A DNA stretch of 64,000 nucleotides from Zygnema cylindricum (GCA_037447655.1 JBBHKE010001611.1:115069-179068); one strand, 5' to 3'; counted from the stretch's first letter, positions 1 to 11,512 are shown. Made by a program: numbers and translations. The notes: generated from the letters alone by a model not told the origin.

Positions 1-937
1 TATAGCGAACTAAGCCAAGCATCTGAAAACAAGAAAGTGAAATCTGTTTTGTAAAATATGGCATTCCTACTCTGTACAGATTAAAGTTCATCGGAAGTGA
101 AATTCCATTTTTAAAGTTTTGAAGTAGCTTTTACATAACAAGCCATGATGCACATGTAATCCAATCTCACTAGTTGTACATTGTATGAATGATTTTCTAT
201 TACCATAACGCGTATCCAGCTTTGTTTACAACAAATTTATTAGTGTAAATATCGCGGGTTATTTACCAACATTAATTATACCAGCAAATATGTTCCCTAT
301 TAGAGATGTACGATTGGCTCTCAAAAGTCGAAATTTGGAAATTTTTAGGCTGGTTTGTTGTTTACTGTTTTTGTGCTATTTCATCTCAATGTGTGTATTG
401 AAAATTCGACATTCTAAAATAAAAGCCATCACATGCATGAATAAACCTTTAGTCAGGCCATATGTAGCAATTGGCCAAAATGTTGGTACAATATTGGTTT
501 CATAGGGGCAAACATTACTCAAGTCTAAACTTACACTCTCTTCATGTGATATTTGAGATTGTTTTCTATGAACTGGTCGACCAAGTCATGTTCTACACTT
601 TCCGAAGACGACAATTCAACGGTATTGTCAAAATTAACTACGCTCTTTTTCGGCTCATAACATGCAATGCCGTGTTCTACCAAAACTAATTCCTAGTTCT
701 TTTGTCGCGTCCAAACAGTAAACTTTGACACTTGTAATGCATTTGCTAAGTAAGAAAAACGGTTACACACATTTCATGCTACTCCAAATTATCCCCAAAA
801 TAGACAAATCGAGACAACACACCTATTCCATTTACATCTATGTTTTATAAACAACAATTTGCGAGTATTTGCCCAGTTTTATGTCCCAACCTGTCCCATC
901 CTTGCCCATTATCTTCTGGAACTTCTAGTTTCTAATG
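1..937. other. Gene-free flank, AT-rich
   Basis: I see no supported gene here. Open frames are short, overlap on both strands and resemble nothing recognisable. The stretch follows the stop codon of the minus-strand kinase gene, so its right part probably contains that gene's 3' UTR and terminator. No clear repeat was found. Confidence 0.5.
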
Positions 938-3900
938 TCATCTACTTGAACTTAGATACAGTCTATTGGCGGCTTCTCCAAATCCCTCTTTTGGATCCAA
1001 AACGGGCCGATTCGATTCCCATCTGTCCGCCGATTCAAAATAGCACTCCTCGAAATTGTCGTCCAACTGGATATCTCCCGCTAACTGATTTAGTTCTATT
1101 TCCACGTCACGATTCGAATCCGTACGCCTTTCGTCACTAGGCTCCGTATTTTCCGCATCGTTCGTATCCTCCGTACGTAGATCGTCCAATTCCGCACAGC
1201 TACCGTCGAGAAAAGGCTCGCGATTGGTTGGAAAGTTTTGCGGGCAGGTTTGGCGATTCGATGATGATGACAAAAAGAATTTTTTTACCGAACCGAAAAA
1301 AGAAGAACTAGGAGTAGCGGGCGGCGAAAAAGTACAATCCAAAGGAGATCTCGGGGAAGGTTCCCTCCGGCCGTTATTAGGGTTTTTGGAAAAAGGAGAC
1401 GAAGAATTTAAGAAGTTGAAAGGATTTAAAATAAGAGACACACTACTGGTACGTTTTAGTGTTGAACAAGACTTAGAAGGAATTGAGTGGCCTGAAAAGA
1501 GAAGACTAGGGTTAGGGTCTCGGTTACGGTTAGGAGTAGGGTTAAGGTTACGATCTAAATTGCATGGAACACGAGTATTTGAGCAAACGGAACGGAGAGA
1601 GAGCGTTTCTATGCTGTAAAGAAGGCGATGAGATGGTAAAGAAGAGAGAGATCCGCATTGAATATGTAACCAAGGATTTGAGAGAATCTGAATGGCTGTT
1701 GGTCTTTTGCTTGGAACACGTGTCATCATGAGAGATATTAGGGTTTTGACTTCTTGAGAGACGAGTGGCCATGGATGTGATTGGAAGTCGATTTCCGCAA
1801 AGCGGATTAGTGAAAATAGTTCTGTAGGATCTTCTGACCAGAATGGCAAGTAACCTGGAAAATGAAAGACCAAAGAAACGAAAAACAGAATTAGGAAATA
1901 AAATTAGTCGATCCACAAAAAAAAGCAATGTTGATGATTGAGACAACCATTGAGAGAAAGGTTTAAAAAAAAAAAAAAGTGCGAAGATATTGTTGGTGGT
2001 ATCAGTCTTCTCATTAGTATTTGGTTTCCAGATGAACTCACATATTGACGGAATATTTGGGGTTCATTTGTTTTAAAAAGTAGTTATTTATCATGCAACC
2101 AAAATAGAAACGAATATCAAAACGAAGATTGAGAAACAGATCAACGACAAAAAGTTTCAGTAGAGAAAACGCAAAAAGTGCAGACAAAGGAGAACAAACT
2201 CCAAAAGAAAGACTATTGTCTGGGAGAAACATATTGACTAAAAGTCAGAATTAAAATTAAAAAAACATACTGAACAAATGCAAAATCTGGAAAAACTGCA
2301 CCACAAAAAACTGTAGCAAAATTCTATAGCATATGTTATCCTCAATCTGCACATTGTAAGAAGGAAAAAACCAAAACCTTTACATTTATCGAGCTTACGA
2401 TAACCATTTGAAGATGCATTTGCGAGGAAAAAAAAAAACTGAAAACAGAAAATTACACTGAAACTGGAATTGAGCCTGGCAACAACACCTGAAAATTGAA
2501 GCTGCAACTGAAACTAACTGAAATTGACTTTCTTACCTGCAAGAGTGACATAGAGAAGCACTCCAAGACTCCAAATATCGGCCGCGAGATCGTAGGGCTG
2601 TCCTTCTATGACTTCTGGAGCCATATAGAAACTCGACCCGGCCATTCCTCTGAGAATATGTCCCTCTTTCAGCAGAACTGCCTGTCCAAAATCTGCCAAT
2701 TTCACCTCTGCGCCTTGCTGCCCCTTTTTAGCGATCAAAATATTCTCCGGTTTCACATCCAAATGTGCGACGCCGTGCTCGTGACAGAATGAAACCGCGC
2801 TCGCGACTTGCCTGGATTGACATAGAAATTACGGATTTGTTAGAACTAGTTCAAAGTTTTAGTTCACAGTGGTTCACAAAAAAGTTGGAATGGGAACAGA
2901 GTGCAAAAGAGAAATAAGATTTGTTAATGTCAACCTCGAGGTTAAAGTGAATGTAAAAGAAAATGTGAATAATGTGAAAGTAAATGTGATTGATGTGAAT
3001 GTGAAAGCGAAAGTAAATAATATGAAAGAATAATGTGAATATGTGAATAATGTTAATGTGAATGAATAAATGTCATGAAAAAATTTACCATAATGTCTAT
3101 TCAAAAGAAAATGTTTTTAGCAAGTAGTAATGTTCGATAACCTGCCTGAAAATCCATGCGGCCTCGTCCTCCGTAAAACAGCCGTGTTGCGAAATAAGAT
3201 TAAAAAGGTCTCCAGCGGAACAAAGTTCCATAATAATGTGGACGTTATTTGCATCTTCGTGGACGGCGGAAAGATTCACAATGTGAGGGTGAGGAGGAAG
3301 ACCTCCCATTAAAAGAATTTCGGCGCAAAGGGAATCTTGTTTTTCGGGCGACTGCAAAAAGGAAAAGGCAACAAAGAAAACGAAAGGAACAAAATAAGTT
3401 ATAAAATAAGTTATCTCTTCCGAAAAACAAAGAAAAAAAAAACAAAAAACCAGAAAAAAATTACTGCTAAACATTTGAATACCACGACTTTAACTAAATT
3501 TTTTGTAAATCCTACCTTCGCTTTCAAAAAACCAATAAAATAACCACAAAAGAATGACCAAGAATCCAAAAAGTAAGATCACGGTCAAATACTAAAACTC
3601 TTCGATATTTAACCATAGTTTTTTCCAAAAAAAATATGGTATAGTGTTTTCTAAACAATATATAGTATGGTGTTTTCTGAACAATATATAGTGTGGTTCA
3701 TTTACTCCTTCCCAAAAAACCAATGACCCCGAACTTTAAACCTCCCCACGTTTAGAAAAATCCAAATTTACTGTTCCCAATCCAATTCCACTATCCTGAA
3801 AATATTCCTGACAGTACAGAATTGTCCGTACAATCTCCCTCCCTGTGCTTATCCTCTAGCCAATCTCTAATCCCTCTTGACACCCTCCCTCCCCCCCCCC

Positions 3901-4409
3901 CCTCTTCCACCCTCCATTATCCACCATCCATTCCTTCCTTCCATCATTTATCCCTCCCTTCCACCTCCATTCCTCTCTCCTTCCTCCATTGTGCCAGCTT
4001 ATCAACTTCATCCATTTCCATTCACATCCACGTGTCCATCTCCAACCAGTTTTCCTTTCCATTCCTCCCTCCTCCCCTCCCCCCTCGCCCCGTTTTGTTT
4101 CGTTTTCCTCCATGTCCGTCATGACAACTGCGTGTCCACTCACGTGCCACGTGTCGCCACAGTCTTGCAGGCGAACTGCGTCCCTGTCGACCTTTCCGTA
4201 CATGCCCGTACGACCCCGGATCCTCCCTCCCCCAGCTTCGCCGCCTCCAGCCAATAGCGCGACGCCACGTCCTCCCTCCTCCACGGGAAACGCGCATTCG
4301 GTGCCACGTCATCACGCCACGTGTCACTCTCGGATTCTTCTTCCGCCTCCCAGGCGTCGTCCTCTGACTGGCTGTCCTCGGCGACGATCTGCTGCTCCAT
4401 GGCTGCCAC
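938..4409 (-). CDS. Ser/Thr protein kinase, CDPK/PEPRK-related, no EF hands, 4 exons
   Basis: Exons in transcript order: 4409-4161, 3351-3146, 2811-2537, 1854-938, giving about 548 residues. Phases agree throughout if the second intron is GC-AG. The first donor (weak, GTGGCG) is the least certain border. After an acidic N-tail of about 50 residues comes a full kinase domain: glycine loop LGEGGSGVV, lysine in FACK, alpha-C Glu in the second exon, catalytic loop HLDVKPEN, DFGQ, MAPE, and DIWSLGVLLY. It ends near SKRPTAIQILSNPWL. The loop has Leu where most relatives have Arg (HRD), so this is a non-RD kinase. The C-tail of about 220 residues is low complexity, rich in Ser, Asn and Pro, and has no EF hand, so direct calcium control is unlikely. 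Domain order and the ELCSAGDLF hinge fit the plant CDPK/PPCK/PEPRK group. Substrate unknown. ATG 4409 gives the only clean frame into the glycine loop. Confidence 0.85.
2935..3075. repeat. Imperfect TGTGAATG-type short tandem repeat in kinase intron 2
   Basis: Degenerate units related to AATGTGAA and AAAGTAAATGTG follow each other for about 140 bases between the second and third kinase exons. Period drifts between 6 and 12 bases. There is no coding signal. Confidence 0.6.
3840..4100. repeat. Polypyrimidine (plus strand) tract in kinase intron 1
   Basis: A C- and T-rich stretch with runs of CCCTCC and CATTCC lies inside the first kinase intron (3352-4160). The long open frames seen here on both strands come from this base skew and are not genes. 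On the transcribed strand it is a purine tract. Confidence 0.6.
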
Positions 4410-4665
4410 GTGGCAGTCCGAAAACTAGGCCGGGAGGGCGTGAAGAGGGAGATATATGAAAAAAAAGGGGAGTTGTACGGTCGAAGGGTACAAGCGGAAG
4501 GGTTATAGGGGGCGGGAGTGGGCGGGAAGAAAGTACAATATTTTGGACCGTACAGTTTGGGCAAATGGTACGGTTAGGGTAGCGGCAGTGCCCGCCACGT
4601 GGAGAGTCGACGTTATTTCTTAAGTCAATAGCGACTGGATTCGAAAAGGCGTCACACGTGGCGAG
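4400..4665 (-). promoter_or_regulatory. G-box/ABRE-like ACGTG cluster at the kinase start
   Basis: CCACGTGG lies just upstream of the kinase ATG (near 4408), with further CCACGTGG near 4597 and CACGTGGC near 4656. Several CCACGTGTC-type cores continue inside exon 1 (4145, 4318). ACGTGGC/ACGTGTC is the core of plant G-box and ABRE elements bound by bZIP and bHLH factors. The sites are seen; regulation by them is inferred. Confidence 0.4.
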
Positions 4666-6612
4666 TACGGACGCTATTTGCGGAAGAGAATCGTTAGAGA
4701 ATTTTCGCTGGATGCTACATTTAAGTCTCTGATTTTGTTGTGTAGGATAACGACAGCGTGCGTCGTGCCAAAACTGGAACGCTATGCGTACGGCGGTTTG
4801 GATGTATTTACTTTTTAATGACCGAGGAACTGCCCACTGCAAATTGACCACTTAGGATCAAGTGTTCCAAAAGTGCGGACGTTTTTTATAGGAAAAGTAC
4901 GATATTGTGCAGAATTTTTTCGATAAAGTTCAAATTTCGTAGGTTTCATTAAATGCGGCTATCCAGACTTTCGGATGAATTTCGAATACCGTACAGAATT
5001 ATAGCGCGCTGGAGGAATTTCGATCGTCGATTTTCAGCTATTGGTTCCAAACGGCCAAAGATTGCTCTCGAATGGTAAGCGATTGCAAAGCGTAAACGAC
5101 AAAATGTACTTTCATCAATACTGGTCGAAACCTCAGAATAGGATTTAGTGTGGGCTGCACTTACATGGAAAGTCTGTGGTCCACGTAGTCGTGAAACGAT
5201 CAACCAAGAATAAAGTAAAGTGGCGCAATGGATTCCAGCGCCGTACATGTTTTCATTTCGGTTTTTTTAATCTAAAATTCTTTCTGCAGTGAATGTACAG
5301 TGAAAGTCACACAATTGTCGGTGGTAACTTCATTGAAAAGGCTTATAATAAAATGACACGTGTATCAAAACCTCGTCGTTTCTGGAGTACAGTCGTTTTT
5401 TTCAAGCTCGCTCACGCTAGGAAGATATTAGTCTTCCACGTGTCCGGTTTATTGTAAATGACGAAGACAAAGTTACAGCCGCCATGTGGCAGGCTGCTGG
5501 GTACCACGAGCTTTGGAAAAGTCAAACCTGAGCGAATCGTCGGGCTTAGATTTTACCACCGACTTACGTACGGACTTCAGCGAATTCCTTCCCAAAATTG
5601 GTCAGGAATATGAGCGTGCAAGATCAGGATTAGATGCCACTTGTGCATATCCTCCGTACATGTAACACAAAAAACGGTGGAAAGGCTCCTGAATTTTGTC
5701 GTTTTGTGGAACCAGATTTCCTCCCGGGCATAACAGTTGCATATTTGAGGTGTTGCGCTGGGCGCAGACAAAAATTACAAATAACGGACCGTACGTATAA
5801 TAAAACCTAAAGATATTTACCCGATTGTCGATAGTGGCCGTTCCTGTTTTCCATAGTTGTGCAAACCGTTTAGTACAAACGATTCAATCGCAGCGAATTA
5901 TACGTAAGTATCGCATTGAACGATTTGAAAAAATCGTTAAAATCGTTGGTGATTTTGTATCCGTACTACTCCCAACATGTAAAAAAAATTCCGTACGATC
6001 GAACAGAATTCAAACAAATGGCGCAACACTGCTGCAACGTCTCTTTTCGTAAAAGTCCGTATATTTTCGGTAAAATTTCGTACATTTTCGTATAGCTTCG
6101 TACATTTCCGTAAAGATTCTGTCCAGTTTACCGGACAGAAAGTACTAAGAAGTGCAGCGTATCTTTTCGTCAAAGTCCGTACATTCCCATAAATTTCTCG
6201 TTCAGTTTACCGGACAGAAAGTACACCGCGTTTTTTTGCGATTTTTTCAAAAGTCACGAATTATACGTAGAAATCGGGAAAAATGAAAAAGTCGTACGAT
6301 TTGAACAACAGCGCTGTATTCCTAGATATTCCAGCTGCAACAATTTCCTGAAGGTGCGCCTGATAGGACTCTCCTTAATGTTGCGTATCGGACCGGCATT
6401 GCCAGTTTTACATGTAAACTGCCCATCGTTATTAAAGTTAAAAGGATTTTAATAGCGTTAACGCAAAATTAGAATGTGTAATTGTGTATGATGTTGTGTA
6501 TCGCGAACCACTTTCCGATATTAAATATGTACTTTTTATCGACCAATCAATAATTGATATATTGTCTCGTACGATATATCGCAATGAGTCATCGGGTCAA
6601 CTGGAATTCAAA
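4666..6612. other. Intergenic spacer, no gene seen
   Basis: No frame has recognisable protein similarity. The stretch is notable for many GTAC and CGTAC words and short direct repeats. It lies upstream of the kinase gene and downstream of the 9.4-11.5 kb gene. Confidence 0.5.
6039..6224. repeat. Direct repeat, two unequal copies
   Basis: A block starting with CTTTTCGTNAAAGTCCGTA and ending with CAGTTTACCGGACAGAAAGT occurs at about 6042-6144 and again at about 6162-6223. The second copy is shorter in the middle. Both copies also contain TTCGTACATTT-like words. Confidence 0.65.
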
Positions 6613-6620
6613 CCCGGGGC

Positions 6621-7432
6621 CAGAGGTCGCAAAAGTAAAAAAAAATCATACCCGAAACCGACCGTTTTTTTTTTTTCAAAATCTGAGTAACCGACGCCCG
6701 ACCGAGTTTTGTCACGCTCCAAAATTGTTAACCGTTAACCGACCGTCGTTTACGAAAAAAAAAATTAACCGAATCTTGATTTTTCGCGACTAACCGTGCC
6801 CGCCCGTAACCGAAAAAGTACAAAATTAATCAATGTACGACGGAATAAGCCAATAATTACGATTTGTCGCGTTCCTTAAGATTTGCGAAATGAATAGTGT
6901 TACTACCGTGTCAGATTTGCGACGCTTTGTCGCGTTCCCTAAGATTTGCGAAATGAATAGTGTACTACTGTGTCAGATTTGCGACGCTTTGTCGCGTTGC
7001 TTAAGATTTGCGAAATGAATATTGTACTACCGTGTCAGATTTGAGACGCTTTGTCGCTTTCCCTAAGATTTTCGAAATGAATAGTGTACTACCGTGTCAG
7101 ATTTGCGACGCTTTGTCGCGTTCCCTTTGATTTGCGAAATAAATAGCTTACTACAGTACCGTGTCAGATTTGCGACGCTAATCATGATGCCACGTACTTC
7201 CACTATACCAAAAGTACAAAGAACAATAATGTTGGAAAAAAAAAGTACAAAATTTTCTTTTTTTTTGGTTTTTTGTTTGACCGACCGTAACTGACCGTTT
7301 TTTTTTTCCTGGTGAGTCAACCGACCGTAACCGCCCGACCCCAAAAATTTTGCAACCGAATCCGTTCCGGATCCGGCGCGGGCGGTCGGTTAACTGTCGG
7401 TCACGGTTTCGGTTGACCGTTTGCGACCTCTG
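6621..7432. mobile_element. Non-autonomous hAT-type DNA transposon
   Basis: The 812-base element is bounded by perfect 13-bp terminal inverted repeats CAGAGGTCGCAAA (6621-6633 and, inverted, 7420-7432). Both ends are flanked by the 8-bp target duplication CCCGGGGC (6613-6620 and 7433-7440). An 8-bp duplication with termini starting CAG is the hAT superfamily signature. Internal to both ends lie 100-150 bases dense in AACCGACCG-like subterminal words in opposite orientation. The centre is five tandem 62-bp units. It has no transposase frame, so it would need a transposase supplied in trans. Confidence 0.88.
6864..7179. repeat. Five 62-bp tandem repeats inside the hAT element
   Basis: Units begin TGTCGCGTTCCCTAAGATTT and end CAGATTTGCGACGCTT. 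Five copies differ by point changes and small indels; the last is the most divergent. GCGACGC and GTCGCG give each unit short inverted words, so transcripts could fold. Confidence 0.85.
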
Positions 7433-7440
7433 CCCGGGGC

Positions 7441-9430
7441 TTCCTCCGTACATTTTCGTACTTTATGCCCGTACTGAAGATGTACGGGGATCCACCTATA
7501 TCGCGATAATCTTTTGGTCACGGAGTAGCCGAAATTAGGGTTAAGAACAGTATCCAAGGGAATGGACAACAATCTGCCACGCCTTCTCGCGTTGAATTAA
7601 TATTATAGATTACAATATTGCATTTAAGCTAATAAACAAATTAATATTGAATAGCAACGTAGTGTTATTGATGTCTATCGATGTACCAGTTTCTCTACCA
7701 GCACTAGCGTAGCAAACACTCATTTGTTTTAGGGTGGGGTGAGTTCTCTGCTAAAAGTTTTTAATTTTGTCATTTTCTTACGAAATTTCCACCCAAACTT
7801 ACTCCCATTCGTTTCTAGTCATTTTTTTAGACGTGTTTCTAGTCATTTTTTTGGAGGCATTGTTTCGGCATTGTATTTTGTTTTGCGGTTGCAATGTATT
7901 AGCTATTTATTGGAAGTAGTGGAATGAATGGAGCGAGTGAGGGACATATGTCCCCTTTGTAACCTTGAGAAGCTTGGAGTGTGTACTTACGACAAATACT
8001 TACGACAGTGTAGTCTTTCGTGCGTAAAGTACAGGGCAGTGACGCCATACAGTAAGTTCCTGTCGTAGAAAATGTCGTTCTTCGTAGTCCCATCGTAACA
8101 ATAGCATTTTATGTACACAGAAAAATCAAAACCAACGTTTGACAGTTTCTTTGTTCTTTACAGTTGTCTTTCACCAACACTTTTAAAGTTTTCAAGCAAC
8201 CCCGATTATCTTAAACCTAAGTCGAAATTGGCACTTCTTCTTGTCTCTTATGATAAATGAGTAACAACTTTTTTTCTCATTATTATGAAAATGAAGATTT
8301 TCATACAACAGAAGGCAAAGTACCATAGACAGACTGAAGAGTGCAATTAACACTGTTTGAAGAGTCGGGTTTACATTTTTTACAGCACCTCATAGCCGTT
8401 CATAAATTACATAACTCTGGGAGAGGAAATTAATTCCAAATTAAACACCCCACTATGACGTAAAGTACTTTGTGTCAATGACACTATACTAGTGCCTCCA
8501 AAAATACTCCCCAAACCTATAGTAGTGTCAGTTTTTCCTTGTTATTAATTCTTTGGACATTTTAAAACCGGCCAAGTTATCCGCACTGATTAGAATCAAC
8601 AGCCCTAATATTAAGCCCACACTAATAATACTTTGATGCTAATAACGACACCCGGTGTACTTCAACAAACAGAAGGCCAGGCGACTTACCGTAATACAGC
8701 ATTACAAGCCACCCAGAATGTCAAAGCACACTCCCAAAGGACAACAAAGTACAACAGTACAGAATCATCCTGACAATAAACCGTACCTCGCTACACTACA
8801 GCCCACTCGTAAGGTACAGCATTAACTACATTCTACTCACCTCGTACCGAACTCCTGTAGTATAATGTCATTAGTAATTATGCAATTATTGTGATAACTA
8901 CGCTACTAGTACTACAGTATGAAGCAGAAATAAACGTTGCAAAACACTAGAAGAGAACAAATACGAGAAGCTTTGTACAAGTACAATAACATGCAGAAAA
9001 AAATAGGAACATTTCGGCACATTTCTGGGACAGCAGCGATTCCCTAACCACTGACAATCCGGTGATATAAAACAAAAACATTTGAAAAAAAAATACTCGT
9101 CACAACCACAACTGAAAAGACATTCCCACAGCTTTACAGATGACAGGACAAGGAACAAAAAATATATATTGATCAACAGCACTATTTTGAACCTTCCTCC
9201 AAATATGTTTAAATCATACAAACAATAGAATATCAAATATTTGTCAATCAGATGATCGCGAAGCGGCGAAGCTTAAAGCAAAAGCAAGAAAAACCCTAAA
9301 AAACAAAAGCGATTTCTTCAACTTCCATTCCTTCCCTACTACGCTTCCCGCCTTCCGACTCCAAACTTCTTCCTTTGTTTCGTTTCTACAAGAATGTCAA
9401 TTTTTTCAAGTTTTTCCTCTTTTCTTGTCT
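7441..9430. other. Intergenic spacer, no gene seen
   Basis: No supported gene. Small duplications occur, such as TTCTAGTCATTTTTTT twice near 7815-7850. The right end (9240-9430) is downstream of the stop of the minus-strand gene at 9431 and probably contains its 3' UTR. Confidence 0.5.
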
Positions 9431-11491
9431 CTACGAGGGTGTTTCGACAGTTTCGACTGAGGATTGGGTTTTCCCTACAGACCTTTTTTCTCCCTTCTCT
9501 ACCTGTTTCCTTCTCTGGAGTCCTCCTCCCACCGGTCTGGCGGAAACCGGAGTCCCTCGTTTGGTCATCGCCGGTTCCTCTCTTAAAGAATTTAAGGAAG
9601 ACCAAGAACCCAGATTACCGAGGTTCCCATTTTCACTGTCCATTAGTCTATTTGAACCAGCTACTATTCCGTTCCCCTCCGATTCAGAAATTGACATTCC
9701 TCCCAAATCTGTCATTGAATCTGGACTGAGCTTTTCCGCGAGGAATGTTTGAGAATCACTCGCTTCCCTTACCTCTCCCGACTCCTCCTGTATCACTTGG
9801 GAGCTTTCGAAACTGTACACGATACCCTCTCCTTCTCCGTTCTTTGATTTCGTCGTCCTCCCGTTTTTCTCGACTTCACCGGTAGAAGACGACTCGCTCA
9901 ACAAAACTCCTACAACTTCCTTTTTCCTTCGAACTTTCTTTCGACCACTTACGGCCGTTCCCTGGGATTTCCCACCAGCTTTCCCGCTTTCCATTTTCTC
10001 ATTCTCAACCTTTCCATTTTCCACCTCGACGTTAACCGTTTTTGTTTTCTTTCGCCGTACTTTTCGAGGTCCGGGGGTCGAAGTAGTCTTTATAGGACCT
10101 GAGGGTCTTTGACTTTCTGATGGGAGGACCACCTGTGGACCGTTAAAACTGTTTAACAACCTTCCCCAAGTCGACTGTATCTCACTAACAGCCTCCAGGG
10201 CGGAAGAGGTCTGACCAACCGTTTTTTCACTCACATTTCCCTCCGATACAACAATTTCTGTCTCCTCCTCCTCCACATTCGTGGTAACAACAACCTTATC
10301 TTCTCCAAACACGACGGTTGTCGTCTCCTTTTGTTCGCTGAAGCCCACCACACTAATTTCCTGCAAATTCCCTTCTTGTCCGGTTGTAGCCTCTCTACCT
10401 TCTGTCTCCCAACCGTCCGTTCCTTCTTCCTCTCCTTGAGGAGACTTGATCGTTTTTTCTTCACCCGCAACAGCTTTTCTAAGTGCTTGTGCTCCCTGTC
10501 TCGCACTCATCTCTCTCAGTTCTTTCTCGGCCCAACCGGATCCCGCCCTCCTCCTCGCCACACGAAGTCCTTCCGGTTTTTCCACACCGTAGGGTAAAAC
10601 TTCTGAAGGAAGCACCTTCCCACGAGTGAACAAACTCACAACATCTCCTTCTCCCTCTTGAGGAACCGTCTCCCCTTCTTCCCATCGCCCTTCACTCATC
10701 AACGTTTCTGCGACGGAACCTGATGAGGGACTTGTCGACAAATCCCTTTCTCTGTCCGATTGTTGTCCCATCAAGTTATTCGATTCTTCTATCGATAAAT
10801 ATTCTGTATTCTCAGCAGTGGTAACCGCAACAGACTGTTCCGATGATGTTTGAGCCTCTCTCGCCTTCTCCTCGGCAGATTGCTCTTCCTCCATCAATCT
10901 CGCTAACTCACAAAAGTCCTCCTTCACATCCCCCGGTGCAGGTCTAGGCATTCCGTTCTCATGGCAATAGTCTTTCGCCTCCAATTCCAAGGGATGTAAA
11001 CCGGCATTCAAAGCACTATTACTATCTTTCCCTTTCCCATCGTCACCCTTATTTCCCGAATCGCCCCCGCGATTAAAAATCCCTAACGGCCAGGAAAGAA
11101 CCGAAATAATTCCGTTTCCTTCTTTAACAGGTCCCCATTTTGCTGTGGCCGCGGCTTCACTAGCTTCAAGATCAAAAACCATTCCCTTCAGCGCCCCCTC
11201 CTCATCTGGAAGTTTTCCTCCCCATACAGTGTCGTCCATGTTTTCCCAAAGCTCGTCATCTTTTGGAGGGGCTTCCCCTTTCCAAGTGTCTGCTGACTGT
11301 TTCTGAACCGGCTTCCCCCAAAGAGCCTTCAAAGCCCGATTTTCATCGTATTTTTTCTTCCGGGCAGCTATCCAAGCCTCCATTTTCTCCCTTTCCTCGT
11401 GCGAACTACTCGCTTTTTCCCAATCCCAAATATCACGCCATTCTTGACGTCTTTCTCCCTTATTACTATCTTTTTGTCGGTCGTGACCCTG
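9431..11491 (-). CDS. Unrecognised highly charged protein, large exon of about 686 residues
   Basis: An uninterrupted frame runs from a strong acceptor (pyrimidine run then CAG at 11492-11494) to a stop at 9431. The frame extends to an ATG at 11512, but the acceptor suggests the first exon lies further 5' and was not found. The N-terminal 130 residues are the most gene-like: Trp- and charge-rich, with WDWEKASSSHEE, MEAWIAARKKKYDENRALK and LWGKP. Residues 130-500 are mostly Glu, Ser, Gly and Thr. The last third contains two basic repeats, RKVRRKKTKT and KKVRRKKEVV, that look like nuclear-localisation or nucleic-acid-binding patches. No transmembrane segment or catalytic motif is seen. It looks largely disordered. 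Codon use and length argue for a real gene; family unknown. Confidence 0.7.
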   Translation of the reverse strand, partial: QGHDRQKDSNKGERRQEWRDIWDWEKASSSHEEREKMEAWIAARKKKYDENRALKALWGKPVQKQSADTWKGEAPPKDDELWENMDDTVWGGKLPDEEGALKGMVFDLEASEAAATAKWGPVKEGNGIISVLSWPLGIFNRGGDSGNKGDDGKGKDSNSALNAGLHPLELEAKDYCHENGMPRPAPGDVKEDFCELARLMEEEQSAEEKAREAQTSSEQSVAVTTAENTEYLSIEESNNLMGQQSDRERDLSTSPSSGSVAETLMSEGRWEEGETVPQEGEGDVVSLFTRGKVLPSEVLPYGVEKPEGLRVARRRAGSGWAEKELREMSARQGAQALRKAVAGEEKTIKSPQGEEEGTDGWETEGREATTGQEGNLQEISVVGFSEQKETTTVVFGEDKVVVTTNVEEEETEIVVSEGNVSEKTVGQTSSALEAVSEIQSTWGRLLNSFNGPQVVLPSESQRPSGPIKTTSTPGPRKVRRKKTKTVNVEVENGKVENEKMESGKAGGKSQGTAVSGRKKVRRKKEVVGVLLSESSSTGEVEKNGRTTKSKNGEGEGIVYSFESSQVIQEESGEVREASDSQTFLAEKLSPDSMTDLGGMSISESEGNGIVAGSNRLMDSENGNLGNLGSWSSLNSLREEPAMTKRGTPVSARPVGGGLQRRKQVEKGEKRSVGKTQSSVETVETPS

Positions 11492-11512
11492 AGAAATGAA
11501 ACAAACCAACAA

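Noticed and set aside
3856-4284. 142-codon minus-strand frame beside the kinase first exon
   Set aside because: Gly/Arg/Trp-rich product of the purine tract, overlapping the true exon in another frame.
9375-9752. Plus-strand frames opposite the unknown gene
   Set aside because: Shadows of the much longer minus-strand frame.
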